A DNA stretch of 36,784 nucleotides from IMG/VR virus record IMGVR_UViG_3300022539_000370, positions 1-36,784 of that record; one strand, written 5' to 3'. Shown piece by piece: positions 19,446 to 27,752 of the stretch. Made by a program: the position numbers and the translations under genes. Positions within the stretch are counted from its first letter, which is position 1, and each line of letters starts with the position of its first letter. The DNA comes from a virus. Under the pieces are notes generated by a model. It was not told where the DNA came from, made no database searches, and saw only the letters and a program-made list of their open reading frames with translations.

Positions 19446-20618
19446 ATGATGAAAAAGATAATTTGTTTAATCGTAATTCTGGCCGTGAGTTTATGGCTGT
19501 ACCCAGTCTTTGCAGGGGCGGATGGCTGGGGCGGGCCTAAGTCAAGAGTTTTCCGGGGTAAGACTGCGGCACCGACTGTCAATGATGATTTAATGGATGG
19601 GTACCGAATAGGCGACATATGGGTCGATGAGGCAAGTAATTGGGCATACATATTGGTTGACAAGTCCGTGGGTGCGGCTGATTGGGATCCGACGAATCGA
19701 GTTGCTTCAGGCACTACATTCGAGGCTACTCAAATCCATGATGGATCTGTGAGTAACATTGAATTTGGGTATCTTGACGGTGGAACAGAAAACATCCAAA
19801 ATGCGCTTGACGGCAAAGAATCTGCTACTTCCAATAATATTGATCCAGATAGATTAGCTGGGGATACGACTGATGATAATTCGATTGACCAGGGCATCAT
19901 CACATGGTGGATAGTTGATTCAGGAGTAACAACGGCAGACACAGAAACCATCATTACAAGTGCCGGAGACTATGTAAGGGTAGAAATAACGGCAGAAGAT
20001 GATCCAAGCGGTGTGACGGTCTCAGAAACTAATCTTGTTCACAATGATATCCGTGTTATCTATAATTCTGGTGTGTCAGAGATTCAACTTAGCTCTCAGC
20101 CTACAAGCACAGGAACAACACAAAAATTACCATACACAGTTTATATTGCTCAATTTGAGTCAGTTGTGCTTAGGTATCAGACTGACCGCTTGGTCTTACA
20201 TAACGGTAACAGACGGATGGACATTGATACGATCAATGCTAAGTCAATTCTTTACTCAAATAGTGGTAGAGCAAATACAACTCAACTAAATGATTTGTCA
20301 AGCATAGTTACATTGTTAGCCAAAGAAGTTGCCGGAACTTTCGTTGATTGTGATGCTCAATCAGGTCTCTCAAATTATCTATTGCCTACGCCTGAACCTG
20401 GCATGAATGTTCGATTCAACCTTTGTATAAGTGGAACTACAATCCAGGTAACGTCCGGTGAAACCTCTTACGTTGACGGTACGGCTACTAATCCCGGAAC
20501 CGGGGCTAAGCAACCTGCTACGGGCGTAGGTTCAATAGGTGAGTACATAGACGCCTGGGTAGCCTGGGATGCCACTAATGCTCAAAATTGCTGGTTCATT
20601 AGAAAACAGGATGATTAA
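19446..20618 (+). CDS. Exported tail-fibre-like protein with signal peptide (390 aa)
   Basis: ATG at 19446 or 19449, after TAGGGGGTT. Signal peptide MMKKIICLIVILAVSLWLYPVFA with cleavage about residue 23. Then a module very like the N-terminal part of phage fibre proteins: FRGKTAAPTVNDDLMDGYRI and GDIWVDEASNWAYILVDKS at about 40-80. The remainder is beta-rich with Ser/Thr/Gly/Val repeats, and ends in DAWVAWDATNAQNCWFIRK, another fibre-type closing segment. A cleavable export signal before a fibre module is the puzzle. Overlaps nothing; the next gene starts two bases after its stop. Confidence 0.8.
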   Translation: MMKKIICLIVILAVSLWLYPVFAGADGWGGPKSRVFRGKTAAPTVNDDLMDGYRIGDIWVDEASNWAYILVDKSVGAADWDPTNRVASGTTFEATQIHDGSVSNIEFGYLDGGTENIQNALDGKESATSNNIDPDRLAGDTTDDNSIDQGIITWWIVDSGVTTADTETIITSAGDYVRVEITAEDDPSGVTVSETNLVHNDIRVIYNSGVSEIQLSSQPTSTGTTQKLPYTVYIAQFESVVLRYQTDRLVLHNGNRRMDIDTINAKSILYSNSGRANTTQLNDLSSIVTLLAKEVAGTFVDCDAQSGLSNYLLPTPEPGMNVRFNLCISGTTIQVTSGETSYVDGTATNPGTGAKQPATGVGSIGEYIDAWVAWDATNAQNCWFIRKQDD

Positions 20619-20619
20619 T

Positions 20620-21375
20620 ATGAAAAAGCTACTGATAGCTTTATTCTCGATAGTTTGTTTTGCCTCCATTGCCTCTGCTAAACCTGTCACTTTTACAGGA
20701 GCGGCAGGGAGCTATGCTACTACTTACACCTGTAAAGTAGACACATATATGTTTGCCTATGATGGAGATTATGACGGAGACACTGATAAAGCCTGTTTTA
20801 TTTCCGGGGCAGCCAACAAGGACGGAACTATTGTTGATGCCACGGTAACATCTTCTTATGTAGAGTTTTCAGCAGTCAACGATTATATCCTATGGGTAGT
20901 TGCAGGTGAAGATGGCATTAATGATGAAGGGCCAATTACAATATATTTTTCTATGTATATCGTTGATGATACTAATGGCGATCTTGATGAAAACGTATTG
21001 GTTGAATCAGTCTCTAATAGCGATAATATGTTAGTCCTTTACACCAGTGACGCAAGTGATTCTGTAGCTGTAACATTTGAATCTGGTGGCACTAAGGTAG
21101 CTATTATTAGCACAGTAGATCCAAATATGGGCGCGTGGTATCGAGTTGGATATTCATATCAGACTGGTGTAGCAGGAAATGATCATGCAATTTCCGTTGT
21201 TACATTAGGAAATGCCCCTAACTGGGAAGAAACTGATAGTGATTTAGTAGCGTGGGATTTTGATGCGGACGATATAACAATAGGGGAAAAGAGTAGTGCA
21301 AAGAACGTTACTGATACTGTAAGAATAAAAGATCTGTGTGTGCTTTCAGGATATAAAACCGCTGATATATTTTAG
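20620..21375 (+). CDS. Exported LamG/lectin-like protein with signal peptide (251 aa)
   Basis: Start 20620 gives a clean signal peptide MKKLLIALFSIVCFASIASA before KPVTFTG; upstream in-frame codons belong to the previous gene. The mature chain follows a concanavalin-like jelly-roll pattern: YVEFSAVNDYILWVVAG, PITIYFSMYIVDD, MLVLYTSDASDSVAVTF, GAWYRVGYSYQTG and ITIGEKSSA, with alternating strands and the WYRV.Y strand typical of LamG domains. Carbohydrate binding is likely by fold. Asp-rich segments at about 48-66 could bind calcium. Fold call is by eye. Confidence 0.8.
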   Translation: MKKLLIALFSIVCFASIASAKPVTFTGAAGSYATTYTCKVDTYMFAYDGDYDGDTDKACFISGAANKDGTIVDATVTSSYVEFSAVNDYILWVVAGEDGINDEGPITIYFSMYIVDDTNGDLDENVLVESVSNSDNMLVLYTSDASDSVAVTFESGGTKVAIISTVDPNMGAWYRVGYSYQTGVAGNDHAISVVTLGNAPNWEETDSDLVAWDFDADDITIGEKSSAKNVTDTVRIKDLCVLSGYKTADIF

Positions 21376-21382
21376 AGGAATT

Positions 21383-23167
21383 ATGAAAAAATTGGTTCTA
21401 TTTTCCGTATTCATTTTGAGTTTAATATTTTTACCTTACGCAAATGCTGACACCCACAATGCCGCAAGTGTCTCACAAGCTGACGTAGAAACAGCAATTG
21501 CCGCTGCAAGCAGTGGTGATCTTGTGATCGTTCCATCGGGCACAGCTACATGGGGTAGCGTGGTCACGATAGACAAAGGAATAACTATCCAGGGACAGAC
21601 GACTGGTTGCCCTCTTTCATGCGTCAGTGGCACGACAATCAATGGGTATGGATTTAAAATTAGTGCCGCTAATGTTCGTATCACTGGTTTTACCCTTGAT
21701 GTTGCTACTGGCTTTGATTGGGGAGGTTCAAAGAATTTTAGGATAGACCATAACAGTGTTACCTGTAGTGGTACTTTTAAGAAAAAGGGAGGTGAAAGCT
21801 TAAAATATGGTCTGATAGATAATAACTATATAGCAGGTGGTGGAACTGAACATTGGTATGCGATGGGTAATGGAAATACCAGTTGGACTACTGGAGGAGA
21901 TGGCGGCCAAGATACAATTGAAGATGGATATGTTTATGTAGAGGATAATTATTTCTACTTCCCACCTTGTCAATATATGGATTCAGGTTCAGGGGCCAGA
22001 ATGGTAATTCGCTTTAATACATTTCAGGAAGATAATACTGCTTCTGGCGGTGTGTTTCTCGCTGCTCATGGGCATCTCTGGGCGCATAGGGATGGCCCCA
22101 GCAATGCTGGTACATATCATTTTGAAATTTACAATAATACTTTTAATTTCGATGGGGCAAATAGAACATGGGGCGGTTTTTTAAGCCCCAGAGGAGGTCG
22201 ATGGTACTGTTTTAATAATACTTTTATTGAAAATGGGAGCGTTTATTTCCGAAATTATGAAAGCACTGGAAGTTATACAGCACTCTGTTCTGTTGCAGCT
22301 CACGAAAGTATGGGCGTACCCCCAGGCCATACATTACCTTGGGCCAGTGATTGCGATAGTTGGCCCTGTCCAATGCAGATCAATAACAGTTATATTTTCG
22401 GCAACACTTTAGACGGTAGTGGCCCCATAGTTGTAAATCAAAGCACAAGTCATATACAAAGCGGTAGGGACTATTTTGCTGAAGAAGATTCAGGTGTTAC
22501 TACTGGCCTTTTTGGAAATATGCCAGGAACTTGTAACGAAGGAGAAGGTTATTGGGCAACGGATAAAGGGACATGGAATTCAACAGGCACAAGTGGCGTT
22601 TTATATAGATGCAATGCGGCTGATACCTGGATAGAGTTTTATGAACCTGAAAACTATCCCCACCCTTTACAGGGCACTTCTGTTGCCATGTCTGGCACGG
22701 CAACAGTAGGAATCAATGAGAGCGATGTTGTAGCGGGTGGAAAACGGATTACATTTATTTCTATTGACGCTTTCGTTTCAACCCTGGGAACCGCTGTTTC
22801 AGCCACAACAGATTTCATAGCCAGCCTTTCGTCAAACAGGAGTGAGACTTATGGATGGAATAACGTTGTCCTGGCCGGCCTGAACCATACCCATTGTACC
22901 CTTGTAAGCGGCAACACTACTTTCCATATAGACCTGCCCGCTTTTGGGAATTATAATATATTTCAAACGGAAGAAAAAATAACACCCAGTCCGCCTGGGA
23001 TAGCATTTGAATCAGGTGTAACACCTACAGGTACATCACCTACGGATTTCAGCATAGGGGTTGAGATTCCCGATGATCCACCCGGGGGCGGGGGATCAGG
23101 GTCGTACTCTGGGACAGGTATGCGATTTACATATTCACCGACAGGCCGGAGGCTTACGACACCGTGA
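21383..23167 (+). CDS. Exported parallel beta-helix protein, pectate-lyase or tailspike-like (594 aa)
   Basis: Start 21383 follows AGAGGAATT; signal peptide MKKLVLFSVFILSLIFLPYANA. Then a right-handed beta-helix pattern: VETAIAAASSGDLVIVPSG, VTIDKGITIQGQTTG, VRITGFTLD, NFRIDHNSVTC, YGLIDNNYI, YVYVEDNYFYF, FEIYNNTFNF and WYCFNNTFIEN, the recurrent N-N-x-I/F turns of pectate-lyase-like and tailspike proteins. C-terminus (about 430-594) is a separate beta domain ending in a Gly-rich linker. Could be a polysaccharide depolymerase. The leader peptide implies secretion by the infected cell rather than simple tail assembly. Confidence 0.85.
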   Translation: MKKLVLFSVFILSLIFLPYANADTHNAASVSQADVETAIAAASSGDLVIVPSGTATWGSVVTIDKGITIQGQTTGCPLSCVSGTTINGYGFKISAANVRITGFTLDVATGFDWGGSKNFRIDHNSVTCSGTFKKKGGESLKYGLIDNNYIAGGGTEHWYAMGNGNTSWTTGGDGGQDTIEDGYVYVEDNYFYFPPCQYMDSGSGARMVIRFNTFQEDNTASGGVFLAAHGHLWAHRDGPSNAGTYHFEIYNNTFNFDGANRTWGGFLSPRGGRWYCFNNTFIENGSVYFRNYESTGSYTALCSVAAHESMGVPPGHTLPWASDCDSWPCPMQINNSYIFGNTLDGSGPIVVNQSTSHIQSGRDYFAEEDSGVTTGLFGNMPGTCNEGEGYWATDKGTWNSTGTSGVLYRCNAADTWIEFYEPENYPHPLQGTSVAMSGTATVGINESDVVAGGKRITFISIDAFVSTLGTAVSATTDFIASLSSNRSETYGWNNVVLAGLNHTHCTLVSGNTTFHIDLPAFGNYNIFQTEEKITPSPPGIAFESGVTPTGTSPTDFSIGVEIPDDPPGGGGSGSYSGTGMRFTYSPTGRRLTTP

Positions 23168-23313
23168 ACAAGAAGAAACGAAAAGTAGAGCCAGAGAAAG
23201 AACCGGAACTTTGGGCCGGGGATGGCAACGCAAAGGGAGTCGTTGTGGCTACGATTGGAAGTATGCTTTTGCTTTGGTGGATGGCGGCGGGCTGTCCTGG
23301 GTGTTTACGATAA
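23164..23313 (+). CDS. Small membrane protein (49 aa, GTG start)
   Basis: GTG 23164 overlaps the beta-helix stop (GTGA). A very basic N-terminus (NKKKRKVEPEKEPE) is followed by one membrane segment (VVVATIGSMLLLWWMAAG) and CPGCLR. Small tail-anchored type. Lies between the exported block and the protease. No family recognised; a weak upstream ribosome site lowers confidence. Confidence 0.5.
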   Translation: MNKKKRKVEPEKEPELWAGDGNAKGVVVATIGSMLLLWWMAAGCPGCLR

Positions 23314-23329
23314 AAAATGGAGGTAAATA

Positions 23330-24538
23330 ATGGAAAAGAAAGTAAAGACAATTCCGTTTGAGATTAAGGACATAAACGAGAAAGATAGGACGTTCCTGGC
23401 CGTGGCGTCGACTGAAACGATTGATCGAGATAATGACAGAATCATGTCTGACGGATGGGATCTGGCAAATTTCAAGAAAAATCCGGTTATCCCATGGGCT
23501 CATAGATATTCAGACCCACCGGTTGCCCAGGCGACAGAGATTAAAATCGCAGACAAACAGCTTGTATTTCAGGCTAAGTTTGCGACAAAAGAAGATTATC
23601 CTTTCGCTGATACAATCTTTAATCTGTATAAAGGCGGGTTTTTAAGATCGTTCTCAGTAGGGTTCATGCCTAAACGGTGGGAACAGGTCGAGCGTGAAAA
23701 GGGTATGGGTAACGATTTTCTTGAACAGGAGCTATGGGAAATTTCAGCTTGCACGGTCCCGAGTAATCCGGAGGCCCTGATCGCAGCAAAGGCTCATGGA
23801 GTGATTACGGATGCAGACTTAAAACTGTTGACTAAAACTCTCGACGTCGAGAAAATAGAGCCTATTGTAACCGAACCAGACGATAAAGGCATAAGTGGAA
23901 GTAAAGACCTACCGATAAATGACAAAGGAAGCTGGGACGCAACGGCAGCTTCCCGGAGAGTTAGATCGTGGGCCGGGGGCCCGGACAAGGACGATGTAGA
24001 TTGGAAAAAATATGGAAAATGTTTTGTGTGGGTCAATCCAGAAGATAAGGAGAGCTTCGGGGGTTACAAATTGCCCTTTGCCGATATTATGGATGGTAAG
24101 GCGACAGCGGTATGGGGAGGCGTTCATAATGCGATGGCGGCTGTCCTGGGAGCCAGGGGCGGGGTAAATTTATCAGACGATCAAAGGCAGCAATGTTATA
24201 ATTTCTTGAAGGGATATTACAAGAAGTTTGACAAACCGGCCCCGGACTTCAGAGAGATCGATTTGCTCGAATTGCAAATTGAGCTTGACAAACTAAAAGA
24301 ACTCACGAATAATTTACACGGCATATTGAAAGGTTTGACAGAAACCCAAATTGAGGATGCGGATTTAGAGACGGCTTTAAAGGGTATGATAAAAGAACCC
24401 GAACTGAAGGAGGAGGACATCCAGGACCAGGCCCAGGAGATAATTGACAAGCATCTGGCCAAGGTGGTCGGAAAAGCGGTCAACAGTGTTTTGGGTATCG
24501 TGGACCCGGATAAACTTAAATTCCATAATAGGAGGTAG
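23330..24538 (+). CDS. Prohead protease, HK97 family, with extra middle and scaffold-like regions (402 aa)
   Basis: Residues 1-160 are a U35/HK97-type prohead protease: DRDNDRIMSDGWDLANFKKNP, then PWAHRYS with His 58, FLRSFSVGF with Ser 109, and LWEISACTVPSNPEAL with Glu 137. Residues about 195-315 (GSWDATAASRRVRSWAGG and GARGGVNLSDDQRQQCYNFL) form an accessory domain seen in other phage proteases. Residues 320-400 are a charged coiled coil like a scaffold or delta domain. It cleaves the capsid delta domain and itself during maturation. AATGGAGGTAAAT precedes the start. Confidence 0.9.
   Translation: MEKKVKTIPFEIKDINEKDRTFLAVASTETIDRDNDRIMSDGWDLANFKKNPVIPWAHRYSDPPVAQATEIKIADKQLVFQAKFATKEDYPFADTIFNLYKGGFLRSFSVGFMPKRWEQVEREKGMGNDFLEQELWEISACTVPSNPEALIAAKAHGVITDADLKLLTKTLDVEKIEPIVTEPDDKGISGSKDLPINDKGSWDATAASRRVRSWAGGPDKDDVDWKKYGKCFVWVNPEDKESFGGYKLPFADIMDGKATAVWGGVHNAMAAVLGARGGVNLSDDQRQQCYNFLKGYYKKFDKPAPDFREIDLLELQIELDKLKELTNNLHGILKGLTETQIEDADLETALKGMIKEPELKEEDIQDQAQEIIDKHLAKVVGKAVNSVLGIVDPDKLKFHNRR
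23837..23852. repeat. Dispersed 16-bp palindrome, copy 3, inside the protease gene
   Basis: ACTCTCGACGTCGAGA, again read in frame as TLDVE. Identical to copies at 9205 and 14195. Confidence 0.85.
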
Positions 24539-24541
24539 TTT

Positions 24542-25771
24542 ATGGAACAAAAAGAGATTATCGCGCTGTTCGAGAAAGTGCTCGATCAGTCGTTGAATGA
24601 GGAGAAGCTGGCCCCATTCATCAACCCGATTGTCGCGAAAGCTCTGGCAGATATTAAAAAAGAGCAGGTTTTGACCGCTGAGGAACTGGCGGCAAGGCAG
24701 GCTGCGGAAGTGAAGTCAACTTTCAGTCAGTTTCTTGGCGATTGTGTGAGAATGAGCAAGGGGCAGGTCCCGGCCTTTATACCGGCAGAGAAATTCATAA
24801 AGGGCATTACCAATATTGACCCGGTATACATGGCCAGCTTAGGTCCTAAGGAGCAGAAAAGCCTGTATGACAGTTCCAATGCCGCAGGCGGTTATTTAGT
24901 GCCGACAGAGGAGTCGAGGACCTTATTGGATTTAACAACTAATTGGGAAGTGATCCCTCCGATGTGCACCCAGGTTCCCATGAGGACCCATCAGATCACA
25001 TTCCCGACTTTGAGCGCAGGAATTACGGCTTATTGGATTCCTGAGGCAACGTCCAGTTCACCGAGTGGTCAGAGCGAAGGAGTAAAGCAGGAGAGCGACC
25101 CGACTTTTGGGCAGATGACTATTACAGCCCATGTGTTGGCTGTTTTGGTTTATGTATCCAATCAGCTTTTGGACGACAGCGATCCGGCAGTAGATACGGT
25201 GCTTTTCAACTTGTTTGCCAAGACCTTAGGAAGGTATCTGGACATTGCGTGCTTGAGGGGTGCGGGAACGGCAACAGACCCGGTTACAGGACTTTCAGGC
25301 CTGATCACCACTAACCTTTTAAGTGCGGGCGCATCGTTTGATTTTGATGACATTATTAATGTCATTTATTCGGTGCTGGATAATTCGGATGGTGGGACGA
25401 CCCAGGTTGATGTCATTGGTCATACAAAGGCAGAAAGAAAGCTGATGAAGGTCAAGGACAATGACGGCCAGTACATCTATAAACGCCCGTTGGATGGCAG
25501 AGGATTGCCGTCGATTTACGGGGAGCCATGGCATCGAGACAATAACATCTCGATAACCTTGGGCGCTGGGAGTAACGAGACCCGGATTTTCTCAGGTGAT
25601 TTTGCCAATTTCGCGTATGTTGGCAGCCGATCCCAAATTGTTATCAAGGCCAATCCCTGGGGGACCGGATTTACGCAGAACCAAACGGCCTTCTTGGCAG
25701 AATTCAGGAAGGGCTTTGCCGTTTCAGACGAGACCCGCTTTGCTAATTTGAGCGGCGTTCCTACAACTTAG
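24542..25771 (+). CDS. Major capsid protein, HK97 fold (409 aa)
   Basis: Layout of the Phage_capsid family: an acidic and helical N-terminal delta region to about residue 107, then SSNAAGGYLVPTEESRTLLD at 111-130, the usual first stretch of mature HK97-type capsids; N-arm and P-domain helices; ISNQLLDD-like VYVSNQLLDDSDPAVD at about 215; RYLDIACLRGAGTATDPVTG, and GLPSIYGEPWHRDNNIS near 318-334. Cleavage by the upstream protease probably lies near residues 105-111. GGAGG lies 6 bases before the start. Followed by a decoration-position gene. Confidence 0.95.
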   Translation: MEQKEIIALFEKVLDQSLNEEKLAPFINPIVAKALADIKKEQVLTAEELAARQAAEVKSTFSQFLGDCVRMSKGQVPAFIPAEKFIKGITNIDPVYMASLGPKEQKSLYDSSNAAGGYLVPTEESRTLLDLTTNWEVIPPMCTQVPMRTHQITFPTLSAGITAYWIPEATSSSPSGQSEGVKQESDPTFGQMTITAHVLAVLVYVSNQLLDDSDPAVDTVLFNLFAKTLGRYLDIACLRGAGTATDPVTGLSGLITTNLLSAGASFDFDDIINVIYSVLDNSDGGTTQVDVIGHTKAERKLMKVKDNDGQYIYKRPLDGRGLPSIYGEPWHRDNNISITLGAGSNETRIFSGDFANFAYVGSRSQIVIKANPWGTGFTQNQTAFLAEFRKGFAVSDETRFANLSGVPTT

Positions 25772-25783
25772 GAGGTGATACAG

Positions 25784-26422
25784 ATGAGTAAAAAGCTGAA
25801 AATATTTGGAATCTTGGCTATTGCGATCCTGTTGACCTTCCCGGGTAATGTTTTTGCAGCCAGGTTTTTCTGTACTGGCATGGTGGGGACGGTAGCAGGG
25901 GGGACATTGATTGTTACACCGGGAGGTAGGGCTTACGGAGCTTTTGTAATTCTCCCGGGAGACTCGAACAACCACACGGTCGTGACCAGTATCTCTGTTA
26001 CTTCGGATAGCGCACTGGTTACAGCGAACGCCTATGTTTATGATAAGGAAGATGAGGCGATAGTAGACAGCCCGAGTATAACGGGAACGAGAGAGCTTAG
26101 TATTAGTTCCGGCGGTGGAAATTTTGACGCGGCTGATCTAATTGTCATTCAGGATCCGGCAGGAAAATATGCATTTGTCGAAAGCGTGGCTTCCTCAGGT
26201 GCCGGCACTATCCTGGTTGCTGGTACTCTTGACAGGGCGGTCGGTATAGGCTGGCGGGTATATGAAATGGAAGAGATTTGCAGGATACCGGCCAGTATCG
26301 ATACCCAGGAATATGAGTCCGATGTTGCGGTCGTTGCAGGCGAGTATGATTCACCTGTTCTCATCTGGCTTGGCGGTTTAACAAGCTGTTCAATTAATTT
26401 CGCGGCAGGCCATTACAAGTAA
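25784..26422 (+). CDS. Signal-peptide protein in the capsid-decoration position (212 aa)
   Basis: Start 25784 has GGAGGTGAT 7 bases upstream; the in-frame ATG 25775 would add 3 residues. Signal peptide MSKKLKIFGILAIAILLTFP...VFA before ARFFCTG. The mature part alternates beta strands and Gly/Ser/Val turns (GAFVILPGDSNNHTVVTSIS and DLIVIQDPAGKYAFVESVAS), a jelly-roll-like composition. The gene after the major capsid usually encodes a cytoplasmic decoration protein; a Sec signal there is unexpected. Either the decoration protein has been replaced or this is another exported surface protein. Confidence 0.8.
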   Translation: MSKKLKIFGILAIAILLTFPGNVFAARFFCTGMVGTVAGGTLIVTPGGRAYGAFVILPGDSNNHTVVTSISVTSDSALVTANAYVYDKEDEAIVDSPSITGTRELSISSGGGNFDAADLIVIQDPAGKYAFVESVASSGAGTILVAGTLDRAVGIGWRVYEMEEICRIPASIDTQEYESDVAVVAGEYDSPVLIWLGGLTSCSINFAAGHYK

Positions 26423-26442
26423 TCTTTAACGTATTGATGATG

Positions 26443-26464
26443 CCCCGGAGAGAAATTTCCGGGG
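26443..26464 (+). terminator. Strong hairpin after the capsid genes
   Basis: CCCCGGA (26443-26449) pairs perfectly with TCCGGGG (26458-26464), loop of 8. Only TTAATT follows, so it may be a partial terminator or a transcript-stabilising hairpin that lets capsid mRNA accumulate above the downstream genes. Confidence 0.5.
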
Positions 26465-26482
26465 TTAATTCAAGGAGAACGC

Positions 26483-26671
26483 ATGAAGATTGAGGCATTG
26501 GTCAGGTTTAACGAGAGACCGAAGGGTACTGTATGGGATGCTGACGATGAGGATGCCAAAAAATGGATCGGGGAAAAATTGGCTAAGAAAACTGACAAGC
26601 CTATTACGAAAACACCAGTTAAGCCACCTAAGGATACGATGGCAAAAGATTCAAAGGCTACTACGAAATAA
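26483..26671 (+). CDS. Small head-region protein (62 aa)
   Basis: CAAGGAG precedes ATG 26483. N-terminal KIEALVRFNERPKGTVWDA resembles the small proteins found just after capsid genes in many phages (a K..ALV.F....G....G.E start), while the C-terminal third is a Lys/Pro/Thr-rich basic tail. Function unknown, perhaps a head-completion accessory. The next gene must start inside it, in another frame. Confidence 0.65.
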   Translation: MKIEALVRFNERPKGTVWDADDEDAKKWIGEKLAKKTDKPITKTPVKPPKDTMAKDSKATTK

Positions 26672-27752
26672 CGTTCACTCGATCCTGATTTTATTGGTTG
26701 TATTCTATCCAGTCCGCGGGTATATGGCCGCTGATGGTCATAATTTTATCGCCTATTATGCTGTGTTGATGACAGGCATTTTATTTTTGCCTATTCCGTG
26801 GCCGATTAAATTATTCGCCTGGGTTTGTGGGTTGTCATGTATCCAAATGCAGTGGATGGCAGCGAACCTATCCGCATGGTTTGTCAAGCTGTATGCATCG
26901 GCCAACTGTGATTTTCAGTTCATTTTAATCTTCATAGTTTTCCTTTCTTTGATTATTCTCTTAAAGCCAAGTATGAATTCATGGCTTAATCTATTGGTAG
27001 TAATTGCATTGATCGAAATTATGAGAATATCTGCTCAACGATTGGGATGGGACCCGGTATTTGTACCGATGGGAACTTGCAAAACAATAACCGTTGCGGC
27101 GGGGTCTCATGGAAATATTGGCTGGACGGGCATGGCACTTGCTATGTGTGGCCCGGCCTTTTTTCGTAAGAGGTTATGGATAGGCCTGATCCCGTTGGCC
27201 GGAGCATTGTATATTTTAAAGTCGAGTACCCCGGTTGTGGCTTTAGCGGCGGCTGGCATGCTTTTTGCGCTTTACAGATTCTCATGTCGGGGGCGAATCT
27301 GGGCCATATCCGGTATTTTAATGGCAGTTCTGGCCTATGTTATTTATGACCCGGTAATGATCGGAGGGGGCCTGAACACCCGGTTAATGAATTGGAACAG
27401 GGCCTGGGCTTTATGTCTTGGCCAGAGTCATTCATTGATCGGTTATGGATTAGGGTCGTGGATCGTTCTTTTCCCTGGAGGAGGTTTTAATTTCCACAGG
27501 GCTCATTGTGAGCCTATACAGGTTTATTTTGAGCTTGGGATGCTGGGCGTGCTCGTCCTGCTTTTGTACGGGAGATATTTAATAAAAAGATTTCTCGATG
27601 GGGGCAGAGGCAGGGCGAGCCTCCTTGCCAGTTGCGGCATGGTGACTGTAATAATGTGCAGTTTAGGAAATTTTCCCTTTCATTTGGCGGGTACGGCGAT
27701 TATCGCGGTGGGCTGGATGGGAATATTTGAAGTGGCGACCCGCAATGATTGA
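26538..27752 (+). CDS. Polytopic membrane protein, O-antigen polymerase/ligase-like (Wzy_C), about 404 aa
   Basis: About 11 hydrophobic segments run from SILILLVVFYP to AIIAVGWMGIF. The best family clue is GYGLGSWIVLFPGGG followed by RAHCEPIQVYFELGMLGVLV, corresponding to the G.G......HN.yLq...ElGl.G signature of Wzy_C O-antigen polymerases and WaaL ligases, though the usual HN is HC here. Such proteins join saccharides at the periplasmic face. The start is uncertain: TTG 26490 and ATGs 26538, 26547 and 26553 all lie inside the previous gene; 26538 has AAGGG upstream. Phage Wzy proteins can change host serotype. Its place in the head operon is unusual. Confidence 0.75.
   Translation: MLTMRMPKNGSGKNWLRKLTSLLRKHQLSHLRIRWQKIQRLLRNNVHSILILLVVFYPVRGYMAADGHNFIAYYAVLMTGILFLPIPWPIKLFAWVCGLSCIQMQWMAANLSAWFVKLYASANCDFQFILIFIVFLSLIILLKPSMNSWLNLLVVIALIEIMRISAQRLGWDPVFVPMGTCKTITVAAGSHGNIGWTGMALAMCGPAFFRKRLWIGLIPLAGALYILKSSTPVVALAAAGMLFALYRFSCRGRIWAISGILMAVLAYVIYDPVMIGGGLNTRLMNWNRAWALCLGQSHSLIGYGLGSWIVLFPGGGFNFHRAHCEPIQVYFELGMLGVLVLLLYGRYLIKRFLDGGRGRASLLASCGMVTVIMCSLGNFPFHLAGTAIIAVGWMGIFEVATRND

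Noticed and set aside
23061-23330. An 89-codon + strand frame overlapping the beta-helix 3' end
   Set aside because: Arg/Gly-rich shadow of the beta-helix and small membrane protein frames; the GTG 23164 frame gives a sensible membrane protein instead.
26490-26537. TTG 26490 as the start of the O-antigen-polymerase-like gene
   Set aside because: Would overlap nearly all of the upstream gene from its eighth base and add a basic segment without a ribosome site of its own; a later ATG is more plausible, though uncertain.
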